A stretch of DNA of 64,000 nucleotides from Erythrobacter tepidarius (GTDB taxonomy: Bacteria > Pseudomonadota > Alphaproteobacteria > Sphingomonadales > Sphingomonadaceae), in the NCBI RefSeq assembly GCF_002155695.1, contig NZ_MUYJ01000007.1, positions 1-64,000 of the forward strand, in the 5' to 3' direction. How positions within the stretch are numbered: position 1 is the first letter of the stretch; each line of letters opens with the position of its first letter. The notes under the pieces are model-generated. The model was not told the DNA's origin, made no database searches, and saw only the letters and a program-made list of their open reading frames with translations. Below are positions 18,563-27,859 of the stretch, in pieces. The translations under genes were made by a program, and so were the position numbers.

Positions 18563-19606
18563 TCAACAACCGCGCAGCCGTGCACCGATTACAGTCAGCA
18601 ATTCGTACGGAGAAAGCGCGCTTTGCTGCGCCGCATCGTTGATGTCCCAAGGCACGGTCAGCCAATCGCCGGCCAGCAGATCGGGTGCGGCGGACAGATC
18701 GACCACCACCATGTCCATCGACACCTTGCCGAGAATCGGCAGCCGCCGCCCGCCGTGATGCAGGGCATTGCCCGTACCGCGCTGACGCAGGAATCCGTCG
18801 GCATAGCCGATCGACACCGTGCCGACCCGCATCGGAGCACTGGCGGTGAAGGTGGCATTGTAGCCGACGCTCTGGCCCGCCGAGAGCGTGCGGCATTGCA
18901 GGATGGCCGCCTCGACCGAGGCCACGGGCCGGATGGTCGCGGCAAGCTCGCCGCGCGGCACCCCCCCATAGAGTGCGAGACCCGGGCGGGTAAGATCGAA
19001 GGCATAGTCCGCACCGAGCGCAATCCCGGCGCTGTTGGCAAGACTCGCCCGGCGGTGCGCGATGCGTCCGGCAACTGCCCTGAATGCGGCCAGCTGCGCG
19101 GCGTTCATCGCGCTGTCATCGTCGGCGCTGGCGAGATGGCTCATCAGGATGTCGATATCGAGCGCTGCGATCTCCGGCGCGCCCGCTTCCTCCGGCGCGA
19201 TCCCCAACCGGTTGATGCCGGTATCGACCATCAAGTGGCAGATCCCGCCTCCGCTCGCGGTCCAGCGCGCCGCCTGTTCGCGCGAATTAATCACCGGCAC
19301 CGCCCCGGTCGCGCGGGCATAGGCGCATTCGGCATCATTGGTCGGGCCGTGCAGCACCGCGACCCGGCCGGGCGAGACATGGCGCGCAACTGCGGCAACC
19401 TCGCTCCAGTGCGCGACAAAAAAGGTCTCGCACCCCGCATCGCGCAGCGCCGGCACGCAGGTCTCGACCCCGAGGCCATAACAATCCGCCTTGACCGCTG
19501 CGCCCGCCCGCGCTGTCCCCGAAAGGGCGTCGAGCGCGCGCCAATTGTGCGCCAGTGCGGCGGTGTCGACCACCAACCGCAGCTGCGGCGGCGGCGCTTC
19601 AGTCAT
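18563..19606 (-). CDS. alr: Alanine racemase
   Basis: 347 residues. The PLP lysine is in AAVKADCYGLG (about residue 39), and the catalytic tyrosine lies in GTVSIGYADGFLR. It interconverts L- and D-alanine for peptidoglycan synthesis in the cytoplasm. The start codon lies eight bases inside the preceding transporter gene, so the two are translationally coupled. The length and motifs are normal for a fold-type III alanine racemase. phaR follows after 77 bases. Confidence 0.95.
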   Translation of the reverse strand: MTEAPPPQLRLVVDTAALAHNWRALDALSGTARAGAAVKADCYGLGVETCVPALRDAGCETFFVAHWSEVAAVARHVSPGRVAVLHGPTNDAECAYARATGAVPVINSREQAARWTASGGGICHLMVDTGINRLGIAPEEAGAPEIAALDIDILMSHLASADDDSAMNAAQLAAFRAVAGRIAHRRASLANSAGIALGADYAFDLTRPGLALYGGVPRGELAATIRPVASVEAAILQCRTLSAGQSVGYNATFTASAPMRVGTVSIGYADGFLRQRGTGNALHHGGRRLPILGKVSMDMVVVDLSAAPDLLAGDWLTVPWDINDAAQQSALSPYELLTVIGARLRGC

Positions 19607-21230
19607 CGGCGAAGTCTCGCGGCGGGCCGCCGGGGATGCCCCACCATGCGACCACCAGGCCGAAAGCGACCACAGCCCACGTGTACCACAGCCCGGAATA
19701 GATATCCCCGGTGCGGGCCACGATCACACCCGCGATCAGTGGCAGGAACCCGCCGAGATAGCCGGCGCCGATGTGGTAGGGGATCGACATCGAGGAATAG
19801 CGGATCCGCGGCGGGAACAGCTCGGACAGCAGCGCCGCGACCGGGCCATAGGTCAGCGCCGAAAGCATCCCCAATCCCAGCAGCACCGCGATAATGCCGA
19901 GGATATTGGGAAGCGGCGGCTGCTGCTTGGAGAAATCAAAACCGTATCGGCCAAGCGCGGCATGGATACCCGCCTTGCGCGCGGCAGGATCGGCAAACCA
20001 TGCCGGATCGACAAACACGGGATCGCCACCGACCATGAGGCTGACTGTCTCGCCTGCCTCGAGCCGGTAGGGCACGCCTGATGCGGTCAGCGTTTCCAGC
20101 ATCTTGCCGCAATCGGTCTGCTCGCGCTGAAACAGCTCGGCGAAGGGATCGGTCTCGCAGGCGGGGCCGCGCACCACCACCGGCGCCTTCTCGGCCGCGG
20201 CGGCAATGCCGGGGTTGGCAAAGCTGCCCATCGCCCAGAACAGCGGGAACAGCAGCGCCAGGCTCAGCCCCGCACCGATGATGATCGGCAGCTTTCGTCC
20301 GACCCTGTCCGACCATTTGCCAACGATGATGTAGAAGCCCATCACCACCAGGCCCGAGATCAGCAGCACCAACTCGACCGTCAGATCGTCCACGTGCATC
20401 GGCCCGCGAAGGAAGCTCATCGCCGAGAAAAAGCCAGTGTACCACACCGTCGTCAGAATCCCGGTGATGCCGAACAGGGCGACGAAGATGCGCTTCTTGT
20501 TGCCGGGATAGGTGAAGCTTTCGACAAAGGGATTGCCCGAGGTCTCGCCCGCTGCCTTCATTGCCTGGAACACTGGGCTTTCCGAGAGCTTGAGCCGCAT
20601 CCACAGCGAGATGGCGAGCAAAGCGATCGACAGCAGGAACGGCACCCGCCAGCCCCATGCCGCAAAAGCCTCGGCCGGGATCAGCGCGCGGCAAGCGAGC
20701 ACGACGATGATCGACAGCACGAAGCCGCCCGCCACGCTCGCCTGGATGAAGCTCGTATAGAACCCGCGCTTGTCAGGCGGCGCGTGTTCAGCGACGTAGA
20801 TTGCCGCGCCCCCGTATTCGCCGCCCAGCGCCAGGCCCTGAATGACCCGCAGCAGGATCACGATGATCGGCGCGGCCATGCCGATCGTGTCGACTGTGGG
20901 GATCAGGCCCACGCCCGCCGTGGCGATGCCCATCAAGGTGACGGTGACGAGGAAAGTGTATTTGCGCCCCAGCTTGTCCCCCAGAAAGCCGAACAGGATC
21001 GCCCCCAGCGGACGGAAGGCGAAGCCGACCGCGAAAGTCGACCACACCAGCAGCAGGCCCAATGTTTCGTTATCGGTGGCGTAGAAGGCATCCTTGAGGA
21101 TGTACGCAAGCGTGCCGTAGATGAAAAAGTCGTACCATTCGAAAATGGTGCCCGCGCTCGACGCGCCGATCACCAGACGGATTTCCTTCTCGGACGGCTC
21201 GCGGTCCGCGAGCGTCTGCGCCTGTGCCAT
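19599..21230 (-). CDS. MFS transporter, metabolite:H+ symporter (MHS) family
   Basis: About 543 residues with 12 membrane segments. GTIFEWYDFFIYGTLA in the first helix, LGGEYGGAAIYVAEHAP in the fourth and the loop GDKLGRK are hallmarks of MHS transporters such as the ShiA and KgtP group. A large extra loop with cysteines (about residues 330-420, including RGPACETDPF) separates the two halves in the later part and is longer than usual. ATG at 21230 is chosen because GGGGA lies ten bases before it; a TTG nine bases earlier is too close to that site. The substrate is probably an organic acid or compatible solute. It is coupled to alr. Confidence 0.9.
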   Translation of the reverse strand: MAQAQTLADREPSEKEIRLVIGASSAGTIFEWYDFFIYGTLAYILKDAFYATDNETLGLLLVWSTFAVGFAFRPLGAILFGFLGDKLGRKYTFLVTVTLMGIATAGVGLIPTVDTIGMAAPIIVILLRVIQGLALGGEYGGAAIYVAEHAPPDKRGFYTSFIQASVAGGFVLSIIVVLACRALIPAEAFAAWGWRVPFLLSIALLAISLWMRLKLSESPVFQAMKAAGETSGNPFVESFTYPGNKKRIFVALFGITGILTTVWYTGFFSAMSFLRGPMHVDDLTVELVLLISGLVVMGFYIIVGKWSDRVGRKLPIIIGAGLSLALLFPLFWAMGSFANPGIAAAAEKAPVVVRGPACETDPFAELFQREQTDCGKMLETLTASGVPYRLEAGETVSLMVGGDPVFVDPAWFADPAARKAGIHAALGRYGFDFSKQQPPLPNILGIIAVLLGLGMLSALTYGPVAALLSELFPPRIRYSSMSIPYHIGAGYLGGFLPLIAGVIVARTGDIYSGLWYTWAVVAFGLVVAWWGIPGGPPRDFADD

Positions 21231-21288
21231 GTCGCTCAATCCCCAATTATCGCTGCATCGCCATCAGCGGTGTCTCTCGGACGCACCC

Positions 21289-21729
21289 CTAGCCCGCTGT
21301 CACGCTGCTTGAAAGCGCCTTGCGAGCCGCCTTCCACGGCAAGAGCAAGGCCGCGTGCCGGCCCGGATGATCGCGGGCTGGAACCAGCGCTTCGATCCCC
21401 CGCCAGCGCGGCAGCTCGCTCTCGCCCGCCAGCCAGCGTTCCAATGCGCCGCCCATCCAGCAGACATGAGCGGGATCGACGCCTCTGATCGACTGCGCCA
21501 GCAGCGCTGCCGAAGCCTGTCCGATCGCACAGGCGCTGACCTTCATCCCCACGCCGGACACAAGGCCCTTGTCATCCAGCGCAAGGCCGAGCGCAATCGC
21601 ACTGCCGCAGGTGCGCGAGCGTTCCTCGGCGCGCAGAGGCAGATCATCGGTCAGGGGGAAGCTCGCCAGCCCGGTCGCCAGAGCGAGCAATTCGGGCGTG
21701 TAAAGCTTGGAGGAGACGCGCGGACGCAC
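21289..21729 (-). CDS. NifU/IscU-like iron-sulfur cluster scaffold protein
   Basis: 146 residues starting at a GTG four bases after cvpA. Two conserved cysteine sites of the scaffold family are visible, SRTCGSAIAL and VSACAIGQASAALL; a third cysteine is in AHVCWMGG. The protein is shorter and more divergent than classical IscU but fits the scaffold-like proteins of Sphingomonadales. It probably helps assemble or carry Fe-S clusters. Its place behind radA and cvpA in one run suggests co-transcription. Confidence 0.82.
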   Translation of the reverse strand: MRPRVSSKLYTPELLALATGLASFPLTDDLPLRAEERSRTCGSAIALGLALDDKGLVSGVGMKVSACAIGQASAALLAQSIRGVDPAHVCWMGGALERWLAGESELPRWRGIEALVPARDHPGRHAALLLPWKAARKALSSSVTAG

Positions 21730-21733
21730 GCGC

Positions 21734-22279
21734 TTACTTGGCGGCCCGGGCCGCTGCGGCTTCCTGTGCCTCGGATTCGCGGCGCAACTGATCGCGGCGG
21801 ATCGCGATCATCGGCACAAGCTCGCGCGAGAACGCATCAGCGGCTGAATAGGTGCGCGCCTCGGTTATCCAGTTTGGTCGACCCTTGTAGCCCCAGCGCT
21901 CGTCAAACCCGAGCGCCAACAGCGAAAAGGCAAAACCCGCGATCAGCGCGCCCTTGACCGCACCGAAGCCGAAGCCGAGCACGCGATCGACCGGGCCAAG
22001 GATCGCGCCGTCCGAGGCCCCGGAAATATTCGCTGCGATCAGCTTCATCGCCGCATAGGGGATCAGCAGCAGCAGCACGAAGGCGAACACCGGCGTCAGC
22101 CGCGAAGAGTGGAAAAAATCGCTGAGCGCCGGCGCCAGCACGGGGTGCAGGAAATGCACCGCCAGCGCGGCAAAAACCCACGAGGCAAGAGAGAGCACTT
22201 CCTGCACCAGCCCGCGCATGAAGCCGCCGATCGCGGCGACCGCAACGATGATGAGAATTATGATGTCGAGCCCGGCCAT
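21734..22279 (-). CDS. cvpA: CvpA-family inner-membrane protein
   Basis: 181 residues with four predicted membrane helices (DIIILIIVAVAAIGGFMRG at the N-terminus, then VFAFVLLLLIPYAAMKLIAA and GAVKGALIAGFAFSLLAL) and a charged, alanine-rich cytoplasmic tail. CvpA proteins are linked to colicin V production and to envelope homeostasis and biofilm traits in other bacteria; the molecular role is poorly defined. It starts 12 bases after radA and is followed at four bases by the scaffold gene, so the three probably form an operon. Confidence 0.92.
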   Translation of the reverse strand: MAGLDIIILIIVAVAAIGGFMRGLVQEVLSLASWVFAALAVHFLHPVLAPALSDFFHSSRLTPVFAFVLLLLIPYAAMKLIAANISGASDGAILGPVDRVLGFGFGAVKGALIAGFAFSLLALGFDERWGYKGRPNWITEARTYSAADAFSRELVPMIAIRRDQLRRESEAQEAAAARAAK

Positions 22280-22291
22280 GCGCCGGTCTGT

Positions 22292-23659
22292 CTATGCATT
22301 GCCCATCACTTGGTCAACGAGGTTCGCAAGCGCGGCAAGGCCGCGATAGCCCGGCGTATCCAGCGTCCCGATCAGGCCTGCCGGGCCGAACGAGCGGGTA
22401 AAACCAAGCTTGGCCGCTTCGCGCAATCGCAGCGCGGCGTGGGCAACAGGGCGGATCTCCCCTGCAAGGCTGACCTCACCGAACCACGCCGCCTTGTCGG
22501 GCAAAGGCCTGTCGGCCAGCGCCGAGACCAGCGCGGCGGCCACCGCCAGATCGGCGGCCGGATCGGTCAGGCGATAGCCCCCGGCGATGTTGAGATAGAC
22601 CTCGGCCGAGGAGAAATTGAGCCCGCAGCGCGATTCGAGCACCGCAAGCAGCATCGCCAACCTGCCCGAATCCCACCCCACCACCGCGCGGCGCGGGGTC
22701 GCGCCCGATTGCAGCCGCACGATCAGCGCCTGGATCTCCACCAGCACCGGGCGCGTGCCTTCCAGCGCCGGGAAAACCGAACTGCCTGCCAGGGGCTGAT
22801 CGCGCCCGGAAAGGAACAGCAGCGAGGGATTGGTCACTTCCTCCAGCCCTTCAGAAGCCATCGCGAAGACGCCGATCTCGTCGACCGCCCCGAAGCGGTT
22901 CTTCAAGGCACGTAATATGCGATACTGGTGGCTGCGTTCACCCTCGAAGCTCATCACCACATCGACCATGTGTTCGAGCACGCGCGGCCCGGCGATGGAG
23001 CCATCCTTGGTGACATGGCCGACCAGCACCAGCGCGCAACCCGATTCCTTGGCGTAGCGGATCAGCTCGAGCGCGCAGCCGCGCACCTGCGCGACAGTGC
23101 CGGGTGCACCTTCGATCATGTCGGAATGCATCGTCTGGATCGAATCGATCACCAGCAGCGCTGGCGGATCGCCCTGCCCAAGCGTGGTGAGGATATCGCG
23201 CACCGAGGTTTCCGAAGCGAGCCGGATCGGGCTGTCTGCCACCCCCATGCGCGCCGCGCGCAACCGCACTTGCCCGGCCGCTTCCTCGCCGCTGACATAG
23301 ACCACGTCATGGCCACCGCGGGCGATGGTCGCCGCGGTCTGGAGCAGCAGAGTCGATTTGCCAATGCCCGGATCGCCGCCCATCAGCACGGCCGACCCCG
23401 GTACCAGCCCGCCGCCCAGCGCCCGATCGAACTCGGCAAGCCCGGTGGACTTTCGCACCGGCAATTGCGTTGGGGCATTGAGCGGCTCGAACGCCAGCGC
23501 CCGCCCTCCGCGGGACAGATCGTGCTTGGCCGAAAACACCGTTGCCGGGACATCCTCGACCAGCGTATTCCACGCGCCGCAATCGCCGCATTGTCCCTGC
23601 CAACGTGGCGACACCGACCCGCAGGCCTGACAGACATAGCGGCGCTTTGACTTTGCCAT
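22292..23659 (-). CDS. radA: DNA repair protein RadA
   Basis: 455 residues. A C4 zinc finger (CQACGSVSPRWQGQCGDCG, residues 10-28) precedes a RecA-like ATPase with Walker A GGDPGIGKST, the RadA-specific KNRFG motif, and a C-terminal Lon-like domain. It promotes branch migration and processing of recombination intermediates. It is divergent from the patatin-like gene with 66 bases between the two starts. Confidence 0.96.
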   Translation of the reverse strand: MAKSKRRYVCQACGSVSPRWQGQCGDCGAWNTLVEDVPATVFSAKHDLSRGGRALAFEPLNAPTQLPVRKSTGLAEFDRALGGGLVPGSAVLMGGDPGIGKSTLLLQTAATIARGGHDVVYVSGEEAAGQVRLRAARMGVADSPIRLASETSVRDILTTLGQGDPPALLVIDSIQTMHSDMIEGAPGTVAQVRGCALELIRYAKESGCALVLVGHVTKDGSIAGPRVLEHMVDVVMSFEGERSHQYRILRALKNRFGAVDEIGVFAMASEGLEEVTNPSLLFLSGRDQPLAGSSVFPALEGTRPVLVEIQALIVRLQSGATPRRAVVGWDSGRLAMLLAVLESRCGLNFSSAEVYLNIAGGYRLTDPAADLAVAAALVSALADRPLPDKAAWFGEVSLAGEIRPVAHAALRLREAAKLGFTRSFGPAGLIGTLDTPGYRGLAALANLVDQVMGNA

Positions 23660-23725
23660 GGCGCCATGCCATAACCGGAACAGAATTAGAACGCAATTGC
23701 ATTGGCGCGGCCTTGCGGGTTACAG

Positions 23726-26047
23726 ATGACCATGCGCCAGAAGGAATTGCGCCTTGCCCTCGTCTGCTATGGCGGCGTCAGCCTTGCGGTCTATATGCAT
23801 GGCATCACAAAGGAAATCTGGCACCTTGCGCGGGCGAGCCGGGCCTTCCACCATTCCGCCGCGCCGCCGCTCGAAGGCGTGGCGGGTGCCTATCACGCCT
23901 TCCTTGCCGAAATCGCGCGTGTCGATGGCCTGCGCCTCAGGGTTCTTCCCGATATTCTCACCGGCGCGAGCGCGGGCGGGATCAACGCGGTGTTTCTCGC
24001 GCAGGCGATCCATTCGGGGCACAGCCTCGAACCGCTGACCGAATTGTGGCTCGAGAATGCCGATGTCAGTCAGCTCACCGATCCCGATGCCGAACCGATG
24101 TGGCGCTATGCCAAGTTCTGGGCGCAGCCGATTGCCGAGTGGTTTCTGCGCCGTCCGGGCAATGCTGTCAGCGAGACGGTCTCACCCGAAACCCGCGCCG
24201 AGGTGCGCCACAAGGTCTCACGCTTCGTGCGCGGGCGCTGGTTCAGTCCGCCGTTCTCGGGCGCGCGCTTTTCCGCGATGCTGAGCGAGGCGCTGACCAA
24301 GATGGCGGCCGAGGGCGACGGCCTCAGCCTGCTGCCCCCCAACTATCCGATCGACCTCGTCGTGACGGCCACCGATTTTCGCGGCTACCCCCAGACCCTC
24401 CGGCTCAATTCTCCCCCGCAGATCGAAGAAATGGAGCACCGATTGCCGATCTGCTTCCGCGCGCGGGTCAATGCCGGTCCGCTGGAACCACTGGCCGATC
24501 GGTTCGAGCTGGTGCTGGCCGCGCGCGCCACGGCGAGTTTTCCCGGCGCCTTCCCGCCGCTCAGGATCGCCGAGATCGACGAACTGGCTGCCGCCGAGGG
24601 ACATCACTGGCAAAGCCGCGGCAGCTTCCTCGGCCGGATCATGCCGGTGCACATGCGCGAAGGAACGATCGACGAAGCGGCCCTGATCGACGGCGCAGTG
24701 CTGGTCAATGCACCCTTCGGAGCGGCACTGGCGGCGCTTCACGGCCGCCCTAGCCAGCGCGAGGTTGATCGACGTTTCGTCTATATCGATCCACGTCCGG
24801 AGGGCGGCGCGCTGATGCCCGGCTTGCGCCAGCGGCGGATTGGCTTCTTCGGGGCGATCTTCGGCTCGCTCTCGACCATCCCGCGCGAGCAGCCGATCCG
24901 CGACGATCTCGAACGCATCGAACAACAGTCCCGCGATGCCGCGCGGCTCAAGCGGATCATCATGGAGCTACAGCCTGACATCGACCGCGCGGTGGAGAAG
25001 CTGTTCGGCTTCACTGTCTTTCTCAATCGCCCCACGCCAAAACGGCTTGCTGGCTGGCGGGCCAAGGCGCAGCAGGCCGCCGCCGAGCGGGCGGGCTATG
25101 CCTTCGGCGCCTATGCCTTGACCAAGTTCGACGCGATCCTCGATCAGCTCGCCAGACTCACGCTGCGCGCGGCAGGCACACCGCAGGCCGATCACGCGCT
25201 GCTCGCGGCGGCGTTCCGCGCAGCCCTCGAGGCGCGCGGCCTCAAGCGGCTGACCGATGATCATGGCGGTGCCAGCGCCGCGGCGATTTCATTCTTCCGC
25301 ACCCACGATACCGGCTTCCGTATCCGTCGTCTGCAACTGCTGGCGCGCAACGTTTCGCGCGATTGGGAGCTCGATCCGGAGATTCCCGACGCTGCGCTCG
25401 ATTATGCGCGCGACCGGCTCTATGGCATCTTGGCACTCTATCACCGGGCGGACGAAACCGTGCTTAACAACCCGCAGTTTGCCGCCCTTGCCAAGAATGC
25501 CCTGGCGAAGCCGGAGGCGGTGCTCGATTTCCTCGCTGCACAGCGCTTGCTGCCCAGCACCGATCTGGCCGCAGAAGAGCAACTGATCGCTGCGCTCGAT
25601 GCGATGCCCAAGCGGCTCAAGCGGCGTATGCTGCTGTCCTATCTCGGCTTTCCTTTTTATGACGTGGCAACCTTGCCGCTCACCCGGCGCGAGGGGCTGG
25701 ATGAATACAACCCGGTGCGGATCGACCGCATTTCGCCCGAAGACGCCCGATCGATCCGCGAAGGCGGCACCGCGGCCACCTTGCGCGGGATCGAATTCTA
25801 CAATTTCGGCGCCTTCTTTAGCCGCGATTACCGCGAGAACGATTATCTTTGGGGCCGGCTTCACGGGGCCGAGCGGATGATCGATCTCGTCGCCTCGACC
25901 GTCGGCGGCAGCATCTCCCAAGCCCGCATCCGCGCGGCAAAACGGGAGGCGTTTTTCGCCATTCTCGAGGAGGAGGAAATCGCCGGGCGCTGCCAGCGCG
26001 GCCTGATCGACCAGATCCGCATGGAGGTGACCGAACGGATGGGCTGA
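23726..26047 (+). CDS. Patatin-like phospholipase-related protein
   Basis: About 773 residues. The N-terminal half is a patatin domain: LVCYGGVSLAVYMHG forms the oxyanion loop, GASAGG holds the nucleophile serine (about residue 80) and DGAVLVNAPFG holds the catalytic aspartate. The rest, about 480 residues, matches the long C-terminal extension of the patatin-related TIGR03607/DUF3376 group. It may hydrolyse lipid acyl esters; no signal peptide is seen. The start is either of two ATGs six bases apart. It is the only plus-strand gene between USP and pcuC and has no obvious partner. Confidence 0.9.
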   Translation: MTMRQKELRLALVCYGGVSLAVYMHGITKEIWHLARASRAFHHSAAPPLEGVAGAYHAFLAEIARVDGLRLRVLPDILTGASAGGINAVFLAQAIHSGHSLEPLTELWLENADVSQLTDPDAEPMWRYAKFWAQPIAEWFLRRPGNAVSETVSPETRAEVRHKVSRFVRGRWFSPPFSGARFSAMLSEALTKMAAEGDGLSLLPPNYPIDLVVTATDFRGYPQTLRLNSPPQIEEMEHRLPICFRARVNAGPLEPLADRFELVLAARATASFPGAFPPLRIAEIDELAAAEGHHWQSRGSFLGRIMPVHMREGTIDEAALIDGAVLVNAPFGAALAALHGRPSQREVDRRFVYIDPRPEGGALMPGLRQRRIGFFGAIFGSLSTIPREQPIRDDLERIEQQSRDAARLKRIIMELQPDIDRAVEKLFGFTVFLNRPTPKRLAGWRAKAQQAAAERAGYAFGAYALTKFDAILDQLARLTLRAAGTPQADHALLAAAFRAALEARGLKRLTDDHGGASAAAISFFRTHDTGFRIRRLQLLARNVSRDWELDPEIPDAALDYARDRLYGILALYHRADETVLNNPQFAALAKNALAKPEAVLDFLAAQRLLPSTDLAAEEQLIAALDAMPKRLKRRMLLSYLGFPFYDVATLPLTRREGLDEYNPVRIDRISPEDARSIREGGTAATLRGIEFYNFGAFFSRDYRENDYLWGRLHGAERMIDLVASTVGGSISQARIRAAKREAFFAILEEEEIAGRCQRGLIDQIRMEVTERMG

Positions 26048-26256
26048 GGCTTGCCTAACCCCGATGTTCGCACGGCGCGCGTCACGACCCTGCTCGGTGA
26101 TATGTGGCGCGGGCGCGCATGGAAGGTCGCCCGCCGCGGACAGGCCCCGCCCCAAAGGCGGTTCAATTCGTCACTCCGAAGAACAGCAAAAGACGGTCGA
26201 AACGCGCCGGCATGGCGGATGATGCGATCCCACTTGCCGGGCAGGATGGCATCCCT

Positions 26257-26606
26257 TCAAGCCGCGGCCGCGGCCAGCGCATTGATGTCGGCACGGCCCG
26301 ATGCGGCGAGCTTGGCCAGGTCCTGCGGCAAAGCTTCCAGCCCGGTGCGGCGGTGGGGCGCCGGCTTCTTGCCGCGATCACCCCTGCGCGCCGGGTGACA
26401 GGCTCCCCGCAGAATGCCGCGCTGCGGGCCACGCGCGACGCCGAGCGGCCGCGAGACCATGGCTTCGATCGCGCTGGTATCGAGCCGCGTCGATGCGTTG
26501 GGGTCGGAAAAATTGCCGTGCCGGAGCGCCGGATCATGGTTCAGCGCCAGCGCAGCGCGCCGCCCACGGATCTTTCAGGAAATCGTCGATGAGCAGGAGC
26601 GCGGGG
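26257..26606 (-). pseudogene. Possible decayed gene between the patatin-like gene and dnaJ
   Basis: The 569-base gap 26048-26616 has no convincing intact gene. On the minus strand one frame starting just after the dnaJ stop reads LLLIDDFLKDPWAAR, then stops; shifting one base gives a continuous frame ALALNHDPALRHGNF and onward to LPQDLAKLAASGRADINAL, ending at 26257. Together these look like one protein interrupted by a frameshift. The opening resembles the IDDFL-DP start of DUF6445-type proteins, but this is weak. A sequencing error or a real remnant are both possible. Confidence 0.3.
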
Positions 26607-26616
26607 AGCAGACCCC

Positions 26617-27768
26617 TCAGCTCCCGAACACGTCTTTCAGCTTGTCGAAGAAGCCGCGGCTTTCAGGGCACTCTTCGCCGGTTTCGGTGGCGCGGAACTC
26701 CTCAAGGATTTCCCTTTGGCGGCGCGAGAGCCTGGTCGGGGTCTCGACCGCAATCTCGACCACAAGATCGCCGCGCCCGCGCCCCTGCAACACCGGCATC
26801 CCGCCGCCGCGCACCCGCAACTGCTTGCCCGACTGGATGCCTGCGGGAATCTCGAGCCGGTTGGTTGAACCGTCGAGATCGGGAATCTCGACACAGCCGC
26901 CCAGCGCCGCGGTGGTGAAGCTCACCGGCACACGGGTTAGCAAGGTGGTACCATCGCGCTCGAACACGGGGTGCTGCTGGACGTGAAGGAAGATGTAGAG
27001 ATCGCCCGGAGGCGCGCCGCGCTGGCCGGCCTCGCCCTTGCCGGCAAGACGGATGCGGGTTCCGGTATCGACCCCGGCGGGGATTTCGACCTTCACCGTC
27101 CGCACGCGATCAACCCGGCCTTCACCCCGGCACCCACGGCAGGGGTTCTCGATCACTGTGCCACGCCCGTTGCACGTCGGGCAGGGACGCTCGATCACGA
27201 ACAGGCCCTGCTTGGCGCGCACCGAGCCTAGGCCGTGGCACATGTTGCACTGGCGTTCGGAGGTGCCAGGCGTGGCCCCGGTGCCGTTGCAGGCATCACA
27301 CTCGGTGCTGACTTCGATCTCGATCTCGGTCGACTTGCCGTGGAATGCTTCTTCGAGCGTGACCTGCAAATCATAGCGCAGGTCTGCGCCGCGGCGGTTC
27401 TGCTGGCGTTGCCCGCCGCCGCCAAAGGCGCTGCCGAAGATCGTCTCGAAAATATCGCCGATATCGGCAAAGTCGCCGCGACCGCCGCCAAAGCCGCCGC
27501 CGAAGGGGCCACCGCCCCCTGCGCCGTTCATGCCTTGGGTGAAGGCCTGATGGCCGTAACGATCATAGGCCGCACGCTTCTGCGGGTCCTTGAGGCATTC
27601 ATAGGCCTCGTTGATCGCCTTGAACTTGGCTTCGCATTCGCTGTCCCCCGGATTGCGATCGGGGTGATACTTCATCGCGAGCTTGCGAAAGGCGCTCTTG
27701 ATCGTCGCGCCATCGGCATCGCGGGCGACTCCGAGCGTCTGGTAATAATCGAGCTGGGCGCTGGACAT
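26617..27768 (-). CDS. dnaJ: Chaperone DnaJ
   Basis: 383 residues. The J domain has YHPDRNPGD (HPD motif), followed by a Gly/Phe-rich linker (about 75-125) and four zinc-binding CxxCxGxG repeats: CDACNGTG, CNMCHGLG, CPTCNGRG and CRGCRGEG. The C-terminal substrate-binding domains follow. It delivers clients to DnaK and stimulates its ATPase. It lies 91 bases after dnaK; that gap contains competing hairpins. Confidence 0.97.
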   Translation of the reverse strand: MSSAQLDYYQTLGVARDADGATIKSAFRKLAMKYHPDRNPGDSECEAKFKAINEAYECLKDPQKRAAYDRYGHQAFTQGMNGAGGGGPFGGGFGGGRGDFADIGDIFETIFGSAFGGGGQRQQNRRGADLRYDLQVTLEEAFHGKSTEIEIEVSTECDACNGTGATPGTSERQCNMCHGLGSVRAKQGLFVIERPCPTCNGRGTVIENPCRGCRGEGRVDRVRTVKVEIPAGVDTGTRIRLAGKGEAGQRGAPPGDLYIFLHVQQHPVFERDGTTLLTRVPVSFTTAALGGCVEIPDLDGSTNRLEIPAGIQSGKQLRVRGGGMPVLQGRGRGDLVVEIAVETPTRLSRRQREILEEFRATETGEECPESRGFFDKLKDVFGS

Positions 27769-27786
27769 GATCGTGACCTAATCCCC

Positions 27787-27836
27787 GTGGCCGGTCGCCG
27801 CCGATGTGTCGGAAAGGGGAACCGGCCACATCGGCG
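27787..27836. other. Competing hairpins between dnaK and dnaJ
   Basis: Stem 1 pairs GTGGCCGGT (27787-27795) with ACCGGCCAC (27821-27829). Stem 2 pairs CGCCGATGTG (27799-27808) with CACATCGGCG (27827-27836). Their right arms overlap by three bases and the pairing is interleaved, so they form alternative or pseudoknotted states. This could affect mRNA processing or the dnaK:dnaJ ratio. No T run follows, so it is not a plain terminator. Confidence 0.45.
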
Positions 27837-27859
27837 ACGTTCAGGATGGCATCGGGGCC

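Noticed and set aside
26051..26592. Plus-strand frames between the patatin-like gene and dnaJ
   Set aside because: Composition is random-like and no start signal or motif is seen.
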